From: Paracoccus sp. S3-43
GTDB lineage: Bacteria > Pseudomonadota > Alphaproteobacteria > Rhodobacterales > Rhodobacteraceae
Assembly (NCBI RefSeq): GCF_029027965.1
Contig: NZ_CP119082.1
Location: 2,713,001-2,777,000 of the forward strand
Length of the DNA: 64,000 nt
Direction: 5' to 3'
The stretch's first letter is position 1, and each line of letters opens with the position of its first letter. Both the position numbers and the translations under genes were made by a program. The notes under the pieces are model-generated. The model did not search any database, had not been told where the DNA came from, and saw only the letters and a list, made by a program, of their open reading frames with translations. Below are positions 33,057 to 42,152 of this stretch, piece by piece.

Positions 33057-33673
33057 CAGATCATCCCCAGCAGATAGACGAAGGTGAAGACGCCGATCCA
33101 GATCACGTCCAGGAAATGCCAGAACATCGACAGGCAGGACAGGCGCCGGCGGTTGGCAAGGGTCAAGCCCCGCTGGCCGACCTGGATCATCAGCGTGACC
33201 AGCCACAGGCAGCCGAAGGTGACATGCAGCCCGTGGGTGCCGACCAGCGTGAAGAAGGCCGACAGGAAGGCCGACCGCTGCGGCCCGGCGCCCAGGTGGA
33301 TCAGGTGGCGGAACTCGTAGATCTCGATCCCCAGGAAGGCCAGGCCGAAGACCAGCGTCACCCCCAGCCAGCCCAGCGTGCCGCCCTTGTGGCCCTTGAC
33401 CATGGCCAGCATCGCGAAGCCGTAGGTGATCGAGGACAGCAGCAGGAAGGCGGTGTTCAGCGCCACCAGTTCCAGGTCGAACAGATCCTTCGGCCCCGGA
33501 CCGGCGGCATAGCTGCCGCCCAGCACCCCGAAGACCGCGAAGAGGACCGCGAACATCAGGCAGTCGCTCATCAGATAGACCCAGAAGCCGATGCCGGTGG
33601 ACGCGCCCTCGTGATGGTGATGCGGCTCGACCTCCCAGAACTCGCCGGGGGGCTGTTGGGAAACGGTGCTCAT
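33056..33673 (-). CDS. cyoC: Cytochrome bo3/ba3 quinol oxidase subunit III
   Basis: A 205-residue subunit with five helices, the five-helix form of heme-copper oxidase subunit III found in quinol oxidases. Typical: GFWVYLMSDCLMFAVLFAVF and TLVGTHGLHVTFGCLWL. The N-terminal tail contains a PHHHHEG stretch. It stabilises the subunit I proton path. Gene order A-B-C-D is as in E. coli cyo. Confidence 0.94.
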   Translation of the reverse strand: MSTVSQQPPGEFWEVEPHHHHEGASTGIGFWVYLMSDCLMFAVLFAVFGVLGGSYAAGPGPKDLFDLELVALNTAFLLLSSITYGFAMLAMVKGHKGGTLGWLGVTLVFGLAFLGIEIYEFRHLIHLGAGPQRSAFLSAFFTLVGTHGLHVTFGCLWLVTLMIQVGQRGLTLANRRRLSCLSMFWHFLDVIWIGVFTFVYLLGMI

Positions 33674-33676
33674 GGA

Positions 33677-35683
33677 TCAGGCCCCCACGCTTGCAAGGTG
33701 GCGGTCGCGGGCGTCCTCGGTCGCGCGGACCTCGGCGGCCGGGATGTGGTAGTCGCGGCCATAGTTGAAGCTATGGACGATGGCCGCGATCACCACCCCC
33801 GCGAAGGACAGCGCCGCCAGCCACCAGATATACCAGACCAGCGCGAAGCCGCAGATGGTGGCAAGGCCCGCGATGACGACGCCCGCGCCGGTATTCCTGG
33901 GCATGTGGATCGGCACATAGGCGGCGCGCGGCCGGGTCTTGCCGAACCGCTTCATGTCCCACCAGGTATCCAGCCCGTGGCTGACCGGGGTGAAGGCGAA
34001 GTTGTATGCGGGCGGCGGCGAGGATGTCGCCCATTCCAGCGTGCGCCCGTCCCAGGGATCGCCGGTCTGATCCCGCAACTGGTCGCGCCGGGCGATGGAC
34101 ACGCCGAACTGGATGAACATCGCCGCGATGCCGATGGCGATCAGCACCGCGCCGAAGGCCGCAATGGCGAACCAGATTTGCAGGCTGGGATCGTCGAAGA
34201 CCCGCACCCGGCGCGTCACGCCCATCAGGCCCAGGATATACAGCGGCGCGAAGGCGACCCAGAAGCCCACCACCCAGAACCAGAAGCTGACCTTGCCCCA
34301 GAACGGATCCAGCCGGAAGCCGAAGGCCTTGGGCCACCAGTAATAAACCGCCGCGAACAGGCCGAACAGCACGCCGCCGATGATGACGTTGTGGAAATGC
34401 GCCACCAGGAACAGCGAGTTGTGCAGCACGAAATCGGCGGGCGGAACGGCCAGCAGCACCCCCGTCATGCCGCCGATCACGAAAGTCAGCATGAAGGCGA
34501 TGGTCCACATCATCGGCAGTTCGAACCGGATGCGGCTGCGATACATGGTGAACAGCCAGTTGAAGATCTTGGCCCCCGTGGGGACCGAGATGATCATCGT
34601 GGTGATCCCGAAGAATGAGTTCACGGACGCCCCGGACCCCATCGTGAAGAAATGGTGCAGCCAGACCAGATAGGACAGGATGGTGATGCAGACCGTCGCA
34701 TAGACCATCGAGGTATAGCCGAACAGCCGCTTGCCGGTGAATGTCGCCACCACCTCGGAATAGACGCCGAACAGGGGCAGGATCAGGATATAGACCTCGG
34801 GGTGGCCCCAGATCCAGATCAGGTTGATATACATCATGGCGTTGCCGCCAAGATCGTTGGTGAAGAAGTTGGTGCCCACGTATCGGTCCAGCGTCAGCAG
34901 GACCAGCGTCGCCGTCAGCACCGGGAAGGAGGCCACGATCAGGATGTTCGTGCACAGCGAGGTCCAGGTGAAGATCGGCATCCGCATCATGGTCATGCCG
35001 GGCGCGCGCATCTTGACGATCGTCACCAGCAGGTTGATGCCCGACAGCGTGGTCCCCACCCCCGCGACCTGAAGGCCCCAGATGTAGTAATCCACGCCCA
35101 CATAGGGGCTGGCCCCCAGGCCCGACAGGGGCGGGAAGGCCAGCCAGCCGGTCTGCGCGAATTCGCCCAGGAACAGCGACATCATCGTCAGCACCGCGCC
35201 GCCGACCGTCATCCAGAAGCTGAAATTGTTCAGGAACGGGAACGACACGTCCCGCGCGCCGATCTGCAAGGGCACGACGAAGTTCATCAGCCCGGTCACG
35301 AAGGGCATCGCCACGAAGAAGATCATGATGACCCCATGGGCCGAGAAGATCTGGTCGTAGTGATGGGCGTTCAGATAGCCCTCGGATCCGTTGAAGGCCA
35401 GCACCTGTTGCAGGCGCATCATGATCGCGTCGGCAAAGCCGCGCACGAACATCACCAGCGCCAGCACGATATACATGATGCCGATCTTCTTGTGATCGAC
35501 CGATGTGAACCATTCGTGCCACAGATACGACCACAGCCGATGCTTGTGCAGCAGCCACAGCATCGCCACGCCGCCGATGGCCACCACGACGCCGGTCGCC
35601 CAGATGATCGGATCGGCGGGGATCGCGTGCCAGTCCAGCCGGCCCAGCAGGAAGGTGGTTTCGATATGCGAGGGAACTGCCAT
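33677..35683 (-). CDS. cyoB: Cytochrome bo3/ba3 quinol oxidase subunit I
   Basis: A 668-residue catalytic subunit with about fifteen helices. Heme and copper ligands are visible: His in [15 protein letters not shown] (low-spin heme), HPEVY (CuB histidine and cross-linked tyrosine), LHHFFT (the two other CuB histidines) and [11 protein letters not shown] (both hemes). It reduces O2 to water with electrons from ubiquinol and pumps protons. Heme A versus O in the high-spin site cannot be told from sequence. Confidence 0.97.
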   Translation of the reverse strand: MAVPSHIETTFLLGRLDWHAIPADPIIWATGVVVAIGGVAMLWLLHKHRLWSYLWHEWFTSVDHKKIGIMYIVLALVMFVRGFADAIMMRLQQVLAFNGSEGYLNAHHYDQIFSAHGVIMIFFVAMPFVTGLMNFVVPLQIGARDVSFPFLNNFSFWMTVGGAVLTMMSLFLGEFAQTGWLAFPPLSGLGASPYVGVDYYIWGLQVAGVGTTLSGINLLVTIVKMRAPGMTMMRMPIFTWTSLCTNILIVASFPVLTATLVLLTLDRYVGTNFFTNDLGGNAMMYINLIWIWGHPEVYILILPLFGVYSEVVATFTGKRLFGYTSMVYATVCITILSYLVWLHHFFTMGSGASVNSFFGITTMIISVPTGAKIFNWLFTMYRSRIRFELPMMWTIAFMLTFVIGGMTGVLLAVPPADFVLHNSLFLVAHFHNVIIGGVLFGLFAAVYYWWPKAFGFRLDPFWGKVSFWFWVVGFWVAFAPLYILGLMGVTRRVRVFDDPSLQIWFAIAAFGAVLIAIGIAAMFIQFGVSIARRDQLRDQTGDPWDGRTLEWATSSPPPAYNFAFTPVSHGLDTWWDMKRFGKTRPRAAYVPIHMPRNTGAGVVIAGLATICGFALVWYIWWLAALSFAGVVIAAIVHSFNYGRDYHIPAAEVRATEDARDRHLASVGA

Positions 35684-35695
35684 CGTCGGATCCGC

Positions 35696-36880
35696 CTAGA
35701 GGTTCTGTCCCGCGCCCTGCGGCACGGATTGGGTCAACTGGTTCGGCTGTTTGCCCAGGATCCCCTGCGGCGTGTCCAGCCCCCGCCCGCGCATCGGCGA
35801 CGGGTCGCGCGGCGCACTGTTTTCGGGCGGGGCGCTTGCCAGCATCCGGTCCAGTTCCTCGACCGTGCAGATGCCGGTCACCTGGAAGGGCGGCAGGCCC
35901 AGCACCGGGCGGGGGGTGCCGCGCCCCGGATCGGACAGCGCCGCGACATTGGCGATGCCCGGCAGGCCCAGCCCGCCTTGCGCGTCCAGGGCCATCATCT
36001 CGGCCATGCACATGCGGCCTTCCTCGACGCATATATTGACGACCCGGCTGAACAGTTGCGGATCGACCTGGGCAAAGGTCATGGGCGGCACGTTCTCGCT
36101 GGGCTTTTCAAGCTCCAGATAGCGGGCGCGGTCCAGGGTCTCACCGCTGCCGGCGGCCTGCGCGACCCAGTCCTCGAAGCCCGCATCGTCCAGCGCATGG
36201 GCCTTGAACCGCATCCCCGAAAAGCCGTGGCCGGAATAATGCGAGGCGAGGCCCTGGTATTCGCCGGGGTCATTGAACACCCCGTGCAGCGTCGTCTGCA
36301 TTCCCGGCATGGCATAGATCATCCCCGCCATCGCCGGGATGTAGAAGGCGTTCATGACCGAGGTCGAGGTCAGCGTGAATTCGACCGGCCGGTCCACCGG
36401 CACGGCCAGTTCGTTGACCGCCGCCACGCCCTGTTCGGGATAGATGAACAGCCATTTCCAATCCATCGCCACGACCTGCACCTGAAGCGGCGCGGTCTCC
36501 CCGACCGGCTGGCCGGCGCTGATCCGGTCCAGCGGGCGATACGGATCCAGCAGATGCGTGCCGACCCAGGTCAGCGCGCCCAGGCAGACGATGATCAACA
36601 GCGGGATCGCCCAGATCACCAGTTCCAGCTTGGTCGAATGATCCCAGTCGGGATCATAGGTCGCCTTGCGGTTCGACGCGCGATAGCGCCAGGCGAACCA
36701 CACGGTCAGCACCATCACCGGCAGGATGATGACCAGCATCAGGGCCGTCGACTGCACCAGCAGATGCGCCTGCCGGGCGGCGACATCGCCCGACGGGCGC
36801 AGCACGACCGCCTCGCATCCCGGCAACAGCAGGACCGGCGCGGCGAAGGCAAGACGTTTGAGAAGATGTATCATGTCCAT
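35696..36880 (-). CDS. cyoA: Cytochrome bo3/ba3 quinol oxidase subunit II (lipoprotein)
   Basis: A 394-residue subunit: lipoprotein signal peptide with lipobox LLPGC (Cys22 from the chosen start), two helices and a periplasmic cupredoxin domain. The CuA cysteines of cytochrome c oxidases are replaced (HYSGHGFSGMRF), so this is a quinol-type subunit. The C-terminus has an extra proline-rich tail of about 50 residues. Start uncertain among GTG 36886, ATG 36880 and ATG 36874; the weak SD is GGGGTG. Confidence 0.92.
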   Translation of the reverse strand: MDMIHLLKRLAFAAPVLLLPGCEAVVLRPSGDVAARQAHLLVQSTALMLVIILPVMVLTVWFAWRYRASNRKATYDPDWDHSTKLELVIWAIPLLIIVCLGALTWVGTHLLDPYRPLDRISAGQPVGETAPLQVQVVAMDWKWLFIYPEQGVAAVNELAVPVDRPVEFTLTSTSVMNAFYIPAMAGMIYAMPGMQTTLHGVFNDPGEYQGLASHYSGHGFSGMRFKAHALDDAGFEDWVAQAAGSGETLDRARYLELEKPSENVPPMTFAQVDPQLFSRVVNICVEEGRMCMAEMMALDAQGGLGLPGIANVAALSDPGRGTPRPVLGLPPFQVTGICTVEELDRMLASAPPENSAPRDPSPMRGRGLDTPQGILGKQPNQLTQSVPQGAGQNL

Positions 36881-36975
36881 GATCACCCCGTTGACCGCGC
36901 GAATCACGCGGTTGTGCAGGCGGCGACGCCCTGAGATCGCGGCCCGGATACCCGCCATGAGATAGATCAAACATA

Positions 36976-36988
36976 CGACAATTTGTCG
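36976..36988. promoter_or_regulatory. Palindrome in the cyoA/MFS divergent region
   Basis: CGACAATTTGTCG is a perfect 6-bp inverted repeat around one central base, about 90 bases upstream of cyoA and 110 upstream of the MFS gene, flanked by ATA and CGTAT so that the symmetry extends loosely further. A plausible operator for a redox or metal-responsive regulator, not assignable. Confidence 0.4.
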
Positions 36989-37096
36989 CGTATCCATCGG
37001 CGCCATTCTATAGCATGGCTGCAAGACCGCCGCGAATCCCACCGATGACGCGCTTGCCTTTCACGCCTTCTGGCCCAACCCCAAGTGGTTCCCGCA

Positions 37097-38416
37097 ATGG
37101 TGACATCTGCCGAAACCCCTGCCCGCCCCCGCCATGGCAAGGATGCCGACGACATCCACGTCTCGCCTTCCGACATCGCGGTGGGGGTGGTGATCGGGCG
37201 GGCGTCGGAGTTCTTCGACTTCTTCGTCTTCGCCATCGCCTCGGTCATCGTGTTCCCGGCGCGGCTGTTTCCCTTCGCCGACCCGCTGACCGGAACGCTG
37301 CTGTCCTTCGGGCTGGTGCTGCTGGCCTTTGTCGCGCGGCCCGTCGGCACGGCGATCTTCATGTATGTCGACCGCAAGCAGGGCCGCGTGGCCAAGCTGA
37401 CGCTGGCGCTGTTCCTGCTGGGCACCTCGACCGTGGCGATGGGGCTGGTGCCGTCCCATGCGGTGCTTGGCGAATGGGCCATCGTGGTCATGGCGCTGCT
37501 GCGGATCGGCCAGGGCCTTGCCATCGGCGGCAGCTGGGACGGCCTCGCCTCGCTTCTGGCGCTGAGCGCGCCGCCCAGGAAGCAGGGCTTCTATGCGATG
37601 ATCCCGCAGCTTGGCGCACCCATCGGGCTGATCGTCGCGGCGCTGCTGTTTTCCTATCTGGTGTCGAACCTGTCGGAACAGGATTTCCTGGACTGGGGCT
37701 GGCGCTATCCGTTCTTCGTCGCCTTCTCGGTCAACGTGGTGGCGCTGTTCGCGCGGCTGCGCATCATCGCCTCGCCCGAGTTCCAGGCGGCGTTCGAGAC
37801 CCGCGAATTGCAGCCCTCGCGCATCCGCGAGACCTTCCGCAGCGACTGGCGCGCGATCTGGCTGGCGTCCTTCGTGCCGCTGGCCAGCTTCGCGATGTTC
37901 CACATGGTGACGGTGTTCCCGCTGTCCTGGGTCTATCTGTATACCGAGGAGACGCTGACCTTCTTCCTGAACCTGACGGCGGTCAGCGCGGCCTTCGGCC
38001 TGGGATCGGTGCTGCTGTCGGGCTGGCTGGCGGACTGGTTCGGACGCCGCCGCGTGCTGATCTGGGGCGCGGCCGCCATCGGCGCCTTCAGCCTGATGGC
38101 GCCGCTGCTGCTGCAAGGCGGCAAGACCGGCGAATCGGTCTATATGATCGCGGGCTTCATGATCCTGGGGATCAGCTTCGGCCAGTCCTCGGGTGCGCTG
38201 GCGTCGATGTTCAACAGCCGCAACCGCTATACCGATTCCGCCTTCGCCTCGGCCCTGGGCTGGCTGTTCGGGGCGGGCCTGGCGCCGCTGACCGCGCTGT
38301 TCCTGTCAACGACGCTGGGGCTGTTCGCGGCGGGGCTGTACCTGCTGTCGGGGGCGGTCGCCACGGTGGTGGCGCTGTGGCTGGTGCGGCAGCTGGAGTT
38401 CCAGAAGCAGGGCTGA
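37097..38416 (+). CDS. Major facilitator superfamily transporter
   Basis: A 439-residue twelve-helix MFS protein of the metabolite:H+ symporter type, with GRASEFFDFFVFAIASVIVFPARLF in helix 1 and the signature loop VDRKQGRVAK between helices 2 and 3. A similar gene stands divergent from qox/cyo clusters in relatives (from memory). It may import an organic acid or amino acid derivative. Start at 37097 (ATG) chosen over an in-frame GTG at 37085; neither has a strong ribosome binding site. Confidence 0.87.
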   Translation: MVTSAETPARPRHGKDADDIHVSPSDIAVGVVIGRASEFFDFFVFAIASVIVFPARLFPFADPLTGTLLSFGLVLLAFVARPVGTAIFMYVDRKQGRVAKLTLALFLLGTSTVAMGLVPSHAVLGEWAIVVMALLRIGQGLAIGGSWDGLASLLALSAPPRKQGFYAMIPQLGAPIGLIVAALLFSYLVSNLSEQDFLDWGWRYPFFVAFSVNVVALFARLRIIASPEFQAAFETRELQPSRIRETFRSDWRAIWLASFVPLASFAMFHMVTVFPLSWVYLYTEETLTFFLNLTAVSAAFGLGSVLLSGWLADWFGRRRVLIWGAAAIGAFSLMAPLLLQGGKTGESVYMIAGFMILGISFGQSSGALASMFNSRNRYTDSAFASALGWLFGAGLAPLTALFLSTTLGLFAAGLYLLSGAVATVVALWLVRQLEFQKQG

Positions 38417-38442
38417 TCCCGCCGCCCCGCCCGCAGGAAAAC

Positions 38443-38470
38443 CCGCCGGTGCCGTCGCGCCGGCGGTTAT
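38443..38470. terminator. Hairpin between convergent MFS and glcB genes
   Basis: CCGCCGG (38443-38449) pairs with CCGGCGG (38460-38466); the arms continue into AA on the left and TT on the right with one bulged C. A short TTATCTGT stretch follows on the plus strand and TTTTCC on the minus strand, so it can end transcripts from both genes. Confidence 0.5.
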
Positions 38471-38476
38471 CTGTCA

Positions 38477-40639
38477 TCAGCCGCGCCGCAGCGCCTTGGC
38501 CTGCCTGCGCCGGGCATGCAGCGCCGGTTCGGTATAGCCCGAGGGCTGCGCGATCCCGGTCAGCACCAGATCGCGCGCGGCCTGGAAGGCCGGGCCATCG
38601 AAGCCGGGGGCCATCGGGGTATAGCCGGGATCGCCCGCGTTCTGCGCATCGACCTTCAGCGCCATGCGGCGCAGCGCATCCTCGACCTGATCGCGGCTGA
38701 CCAGCCCCTGTTCCAGCCAGTTCGCCAGCAGCTGCGCGCTGATGCGGCAGGTGGCGCGATCCTCCATCAGCGGCACGTCGTCGATGTCGGGCACCTTCGA
38801 ACAGCCGACGCCCTGATCGACCCAGCGGACCACATAGCCCAGGATCCCCTGCGCGCTGTTGTCCAGTTCGCGCAGGATCTGGTCCTGCGGCAGCGGCCTG
38901 TCGCCGACAAGCGCCGGGGTCAGCAGGACGTCCAGGTCGGGGACCGGCTGGCCTGCCAATTCGTCCTGGCGTGCGGTCACGTCGACCATATGGTAATGCA
39001 GCGCGTGCAGGGTCGCGGCCGTGGGGCTGGGCACCCAGGCGGTGTTGGCGCCCGCCTGCGGATGGGCGATCTTGGTCTCCAGCATCTCGGCCAGCGCGTC
39101 GGGTTTCGCCCACATGCCCTTGCCGATCTGTGCCCGGCCCCGCAGGCCCGCCGCCAGCCCGATGAGGACGTTGCGATCCTCGTATGCCTTCAGCCAGCCC
39201 GACCGGCGCGTGGCGTCCCGCCCGGCGAAGGCCCCCGCCTGCATCGAGGTATGGATCTCGTCCCCCGTGCGGTCCAGGAAGCCCGTGTTGATGAAGAACA
39301 GCCGGTTGCGCAGCGCGTGAAGGGTGGCGGCAAGGTTGGCGCTTGTGCGGCGCTCCTCGTCCATCAGGCCCAGCTTGACGCTGTTGGCGGGCAGGCCCAG
39401 GATCTCCTCGACGCGGGTGAAGGTCCGGTCGGCGAAGGCGGCCTCGTCCGGGCCGTGCATCTTGGGCTTGACGACATAGATGGCGCCGACGCGGCTGTTG
39501 CGCGGGCCTTCGGTCTTCTTCAGGTTATGGATCGCGCAGGCCACGGTGACCATGGCGTCCATCAGCCCCTCGGGCGTGTCCCGGCCGTTCAGGCGCACCG
39601 CGTCGGTGGTCATCAGCAGGCCCACGTTGCGCACCAGCAGCAGCGCCCGGCCCGGCAGGATGACGGTGCTGCCGTCGGGGCGCGTGACGATGCGGTCGGG
39701 GGCCAGGCGGCGGGTCATCGTCCTGCCGTTCTTTTCGAAACTGTCGGTCAGGTCGCCCTTCATCAGCCCCAGCCAGTTGGCATAGACGCCGACCTTGTCC
39801 TCGGCATCCACGGCCGCCACGCTGTCCTCGCAATCCTGGATCGCGGTCAGGGCGGCTTCCACCACCACGTCGCGCAGGCCCGAGGCCGAGGCCGCGCCGA
39901 TGGGATGGTCGGGGTTGACGACCAGTTCGACATGCAGCCCGTTATGGCGCAGGACCAGCCCGGTCTCCACCCCCTCGACCCGGCGGCCCACGAAGGCCGA
40001 GGGATCGCGCAGCGTCACCTCGGACCGTTCGATCGTGGCCGTCAGCCCGCCGGCATCGGCGCGATAGCCCGACACCTCGGCATGGCTGCCGGTGGTCAGC
40101 GGGAAAGCCTCGTCCAGGAACTGCGCGGCACGGGCCACCACGGCGTCGCGGCGCGCCGGATCCAGGGGGCCGGGCGCCGGGGGCGGTCCCAGCACGTCGG
40201 ATCCGTAAAGCGCGTCGTACAGCGACCCCCAGCGGGCATTGGCGGCGTTCAGCGCGAACCGGGCATTGCTGACCGGGACCACCAGTTGCGGGCCCGCGAC
40301 CTGGGCGATTTCCGGGTCGATCCGGCCGTTGTCGATGGCAAAGGGCGCAGGCTCGGGCACCAGATAGCCGATCTCGGTCAGGAAGGCGCGATAGGCCGCC
40401 ACGTCCCAGGGCTGATTGCCGCGCGCCTTGTGCCAGGCGTCGATCCGGCCCTGCAATTCGGCGCGGCGATCCAGCAGCGCCCGGTTTTCAGGCGCAAACT
40501 CGGCCAGCAGATCCGCATAGCCCGACCAGAAGCGGTCCGCATCCACCCCGGTGCCGGGAAGGACGCGGTTTTCCACGAAATCCGCAAGCTCCGTGGCCAC
40601 GTCCAGGCCATGCCTTCGGGTAGAGGGGGTCACGCTCAT
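38477..40639 (-). CDS. glcB: Malate synthase G
   Basis: A 720-residue glyoxylate-cycle enzyme condensing glyoxylate and acetyl-CoA to malate (E. coli GlcB 723). The TIM-barrel catalytic core includes IQDCEDSVAAVDAEDK, the metal-binding GLMDEERRTSANL and the CoA-site cysteine region near VGCSKVPDIDDVPLMEDRAT. I chose the ATG at 40639 (AAGGAG nine bases upstream, MSVTPSTRRHGLDVATE matching homologues). An in-frame GTG at 40681 with a stronger SD (AAAGGAGG) would add 14 unusual residues; that SD may instead serve a short leader peptide. A large inverted repeat (40716-40754) lies upstream. Expected to be induced on acetate or glycolate. Confidence 0.95.
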   Translation of the reverse strand: MSVTPSTRRHGLDVATELADFVENRVLPGTGVDADRFWSGYADLLAEFAPENRALLDRRAELQGRIDAWHKARGNQPWDVAAYRAFLTEIGYLVPEPAPFAIDNGRIDPEIAQVAGPQLVVPVSNARFALNAANARWGSLYDALYGSDVLGPPPAPGPLDPARRDAVVARAAQFLDEAFPLTTGSHAEVSGYRADAGGLTATIERSEVTLRDPSAFVGRRVEGVETGLVLRHNGLHVELVVNPDHPIGAASASGLRDVVVEAALTAIQDCEDSVAAVDAEDKVGVYANWLGLMKGDLTDSFEKNGRTMTRRLAPDRIVTRPDGSTVILPGRALLLVRNVGLLMTTDAVRLNGRDTPEGLMDAMVTVACAIHNLKKTEGPRNSRVGAIYVVKPKMHGPDEAAFADRTFTRVEEILGLPANSVKLGLMDEERRTSANLAATLHALRNRLFFINTGFLDRTGDEIHTSMQAGAFAGRDATRRSGWLKAYEDRNVLIGLAAGLRGRAQIGKGMWAKPDALAEMLETKIAHPQAGANTAWVPSPTAATLHALHYHMVDVTARQDELAGQPVPDLDVLLTPALVGDRPLPQDQILRELDNSAQGILGYVVRWVDQGVGCSKVPDIDDVPLMEDRATCRISAQLLANWLEQGLVSRDQVEDALRRMALKVDAQNAGDPGYTPMAPGFDGPAFQAARDLVLTGIAQPSGYTEPALHARRRQAKALRRG

Positions 40640-40644
40640 CTGGA

Positions 40645-40683
40645 TCATCTCCTTGGCCGGGGCAACGGTATGCCATCGCACAC
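40645..40683 (-). CDS. Possible 12-codon leader peptide upstream of glcB
   Basis: A near-consensus AAAGGAGG (40698-40691) stands seven bases before GTG at 40683, which opens a frame of only 12 codons (VCDGIPLPRPRR) ending in TGA at 40647-40645, just inside the region of the glcB ribosome binding site AAGGAG (40654-40649). Such an arrangement fits translational coupling or attenuation. Alternatively the same SD starts an N-terminally extended GlcB from GTG 40681. Confidence 0.3.
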   Translation of the reverse strand: MCDGIPLPRPRR

Positions 40684-40715
40684 TTTGGCGCCTCCTTTAC
40701 GGCAGGCGGGCTCCG

Positions 40716-40754
40716 TTTCCAAGTAGAGTGAAAAAATTTTCTGCGACTTGGAAA
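40716..40754. promoter_or_regulatory. Large inverted repeat upstream of glcB
   Basis: TTTCCAAGT (40716-40724) and ACTTGGAAA (40746-40754) are perfect 9-base arms, 30 bp centre to centre, with an AT-rich core containing AAAAAATTTT. It lies 77-115 bases before the glcB ATG, a typical operator distance, and directly behind the AI-2E permease gene. Candidate binding site of an acetate/glyoxylate regulator; a transcript-end function is possible. Confidence 0.5.
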
Positions 40755-40772
40755 AACCCGGCGGCGTCAGGG

Positions 40773-42014
40773 TCAGGGCTTGGCATCCCCCTCGACCACC
40801 ACATCGGGCACCACCTCGGCGGTGGCTTCGCGGGCTGCGGGTTCGTCCTCGGCCCCGCTGCCGACCTCGATGATGTCGCGGGCTTCCTCTTCGTCCTCGT
40901 CCTCGATGGCGGGGGGGTCTTCACCTGCCAGGAAGTTGCCGAATTTCTCCCATCCGGGGACATAGTCCGCCAGCACGCGCAGCACGACCAGGACCGGAAC
41001 GGCGATGATCATGCCGATCACCGACCACAGCCAAGCCCACAGCGCCACCGCCAGGAACACCACCACCGTGTTCATCTGCAAGCGTCGCGACACGAAATAG
41101 GGCGTGATCACCTGCCCCTCCAGCGCGGTCAGCAGCATATAGCTGCCCGCGACCATCAGCGGCCAGAAGATCCCCGGCATCACCACCAGGGCGACGACGC
41201 CCGAGGTGACGACGCCCGTGATCGCCCCCAGATAGGGGATGAAGTTCAGGATGAAGGCGCCGATCCCGAACAGCAGCGCGCCGGGCAGCCCCCAGGCGAA
41301 CATCGCCAGCCCCACGGCCAGCCCCAGCCCGGCATTGATGATGGTGATGGCGCCCAGGTAATTGCCCAGCGAATCCTCGATCTGGCGCAGGGCCAGATAG
41401 GCGCTGCGCTTTTCCGCCATGGAATCGAAGCTTTGCACGATCTTGAGATACAGCAGATCGCCCGAGGCCAGCATGAAGAACAGCAGAAACAGCGTGAAGA
41501 CCACCTGGCCCGCGATGGCGGGGGTGAATTTCATCAAGGAGGTCAGCGGGCTGTCGCCGTTCTGTTCGACCGCGATGACGGCCTGCTGGTCCTCGCCGCC
41601 TGCCTGGACATTCTCGATCTCTTCCGCCGCCTGCTGAAGTTCCGCGAAGGATTCGCGCAGGTCGGTGAATTTTTCCTCAAGCTGGATCTTGATCGTGGGC
41701 AGGTTCCGCGCCGCCTGGTTGATCGGCCCGCTGGCCCCCAGGGCGACCAGGGCGACGGCGACCACCAGCCCCAGGCTGACGGCGGTGGCGGTCAGCGCGT
41801 CGGGGACGCCCCTGCGGCGGGCGAGGCGGCGCAGCGGCGTGAACACGAAGAACAGCAGCGCCGCCAGCGTGACCGGCATCAGGAAATCGCGCCCGGCGGC
41901 GATGGCGGCGAAGGCCATGATCAGGAAGATGCCGATGACGGCCCAGTTGGCCGCGCGCTCGCTGGCGCCGCTGCTGTCGGATCGGAAACGCGGAAAGCTG
42001 AATTTCTCGGCCAT
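40773..42014 (-). CDS. AI-2E family permease-like protein
   Basis: A 413-residue membrane protein of the AI-2E transporter (TqsA/YdiK-like) family with about eight helices, the PerM fold: two N-terminal helices, a soluble loop (about 105-170), and the conserved YLGAITGVV, LEGQVITPYFVSRRLQMN and MIIAVPVLVVLRVLADY segments. It ends with an unusual acidic tail of about 55 residues (EDEDEEEARD and following). Real substrates of this family vary (signals, Na+/H+); none can be read. Start at 42014 with GGGG four bases upstream. Confidence 0.88.
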   Translation of the reverse strand: MAEKFSFPRFRSDSSGASERAANWAVIGIFLIMAFAAIAAGRDFLMPVTLAALLFFVFTPLRRLARRRGVPDALTATAVSLGLVVAVALVALGASGPINQAARNLPTIKIQLEEKFTDLRESFAELQQAAEEIENVQAGGEDQQAVIAVEQNGDSPLTSLMKFTPAIAGQVVFTLFLLFFMLASGDLLYLKIVQSFDSMAEKRSAYLALRQIEDSLGNYLGAITIINAGLGLAVGLAMFAWGLPGALLFGIGAFILNFIPYLGAITGVVTSGVVALVVMPGIFWPLMVAGSYMLLTALEGQVITPYFVSRRLQMNTVVVFLAVALWAWLWSVIGMIIAVPVLVVLRVLADYVPGWEKFGNFLAGEDPPAIEDEDEEEARDIIEVGSGAEDEPAAREATAEVVPDVVVEGDAKP

Positions 42015-42152
42015 GATCCCCGCGCCCCCACGCACTTGTCACGGCGCCGAACGCAAGCGACGGCCCAGTCGTTCCGGGCCGCTGCGGGAAGGCGGTGGGA
42101 ATGCCGCAGGAGTGCCGTGAGAATGGCGCGGGACTGCCGCGTCGCGGGCGGC

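Noticed and set aside
36961..36970. Possible FNR/Anr box near the cyoA promoter
   Set aside because: Only a single half-site resembling TTGAT is present (GATAGATCAAA on the plus strand); the second half does not match at the required spacing.
42040..42140. Short imperfect repeats (GGGAATGCCGC, GAGTGCCGTGAGAATGGCGC) before the carboxyspermidine synthase stop
   Set aside because: The units vary too much in length and sequence; GC-rich composition alone can explain them.
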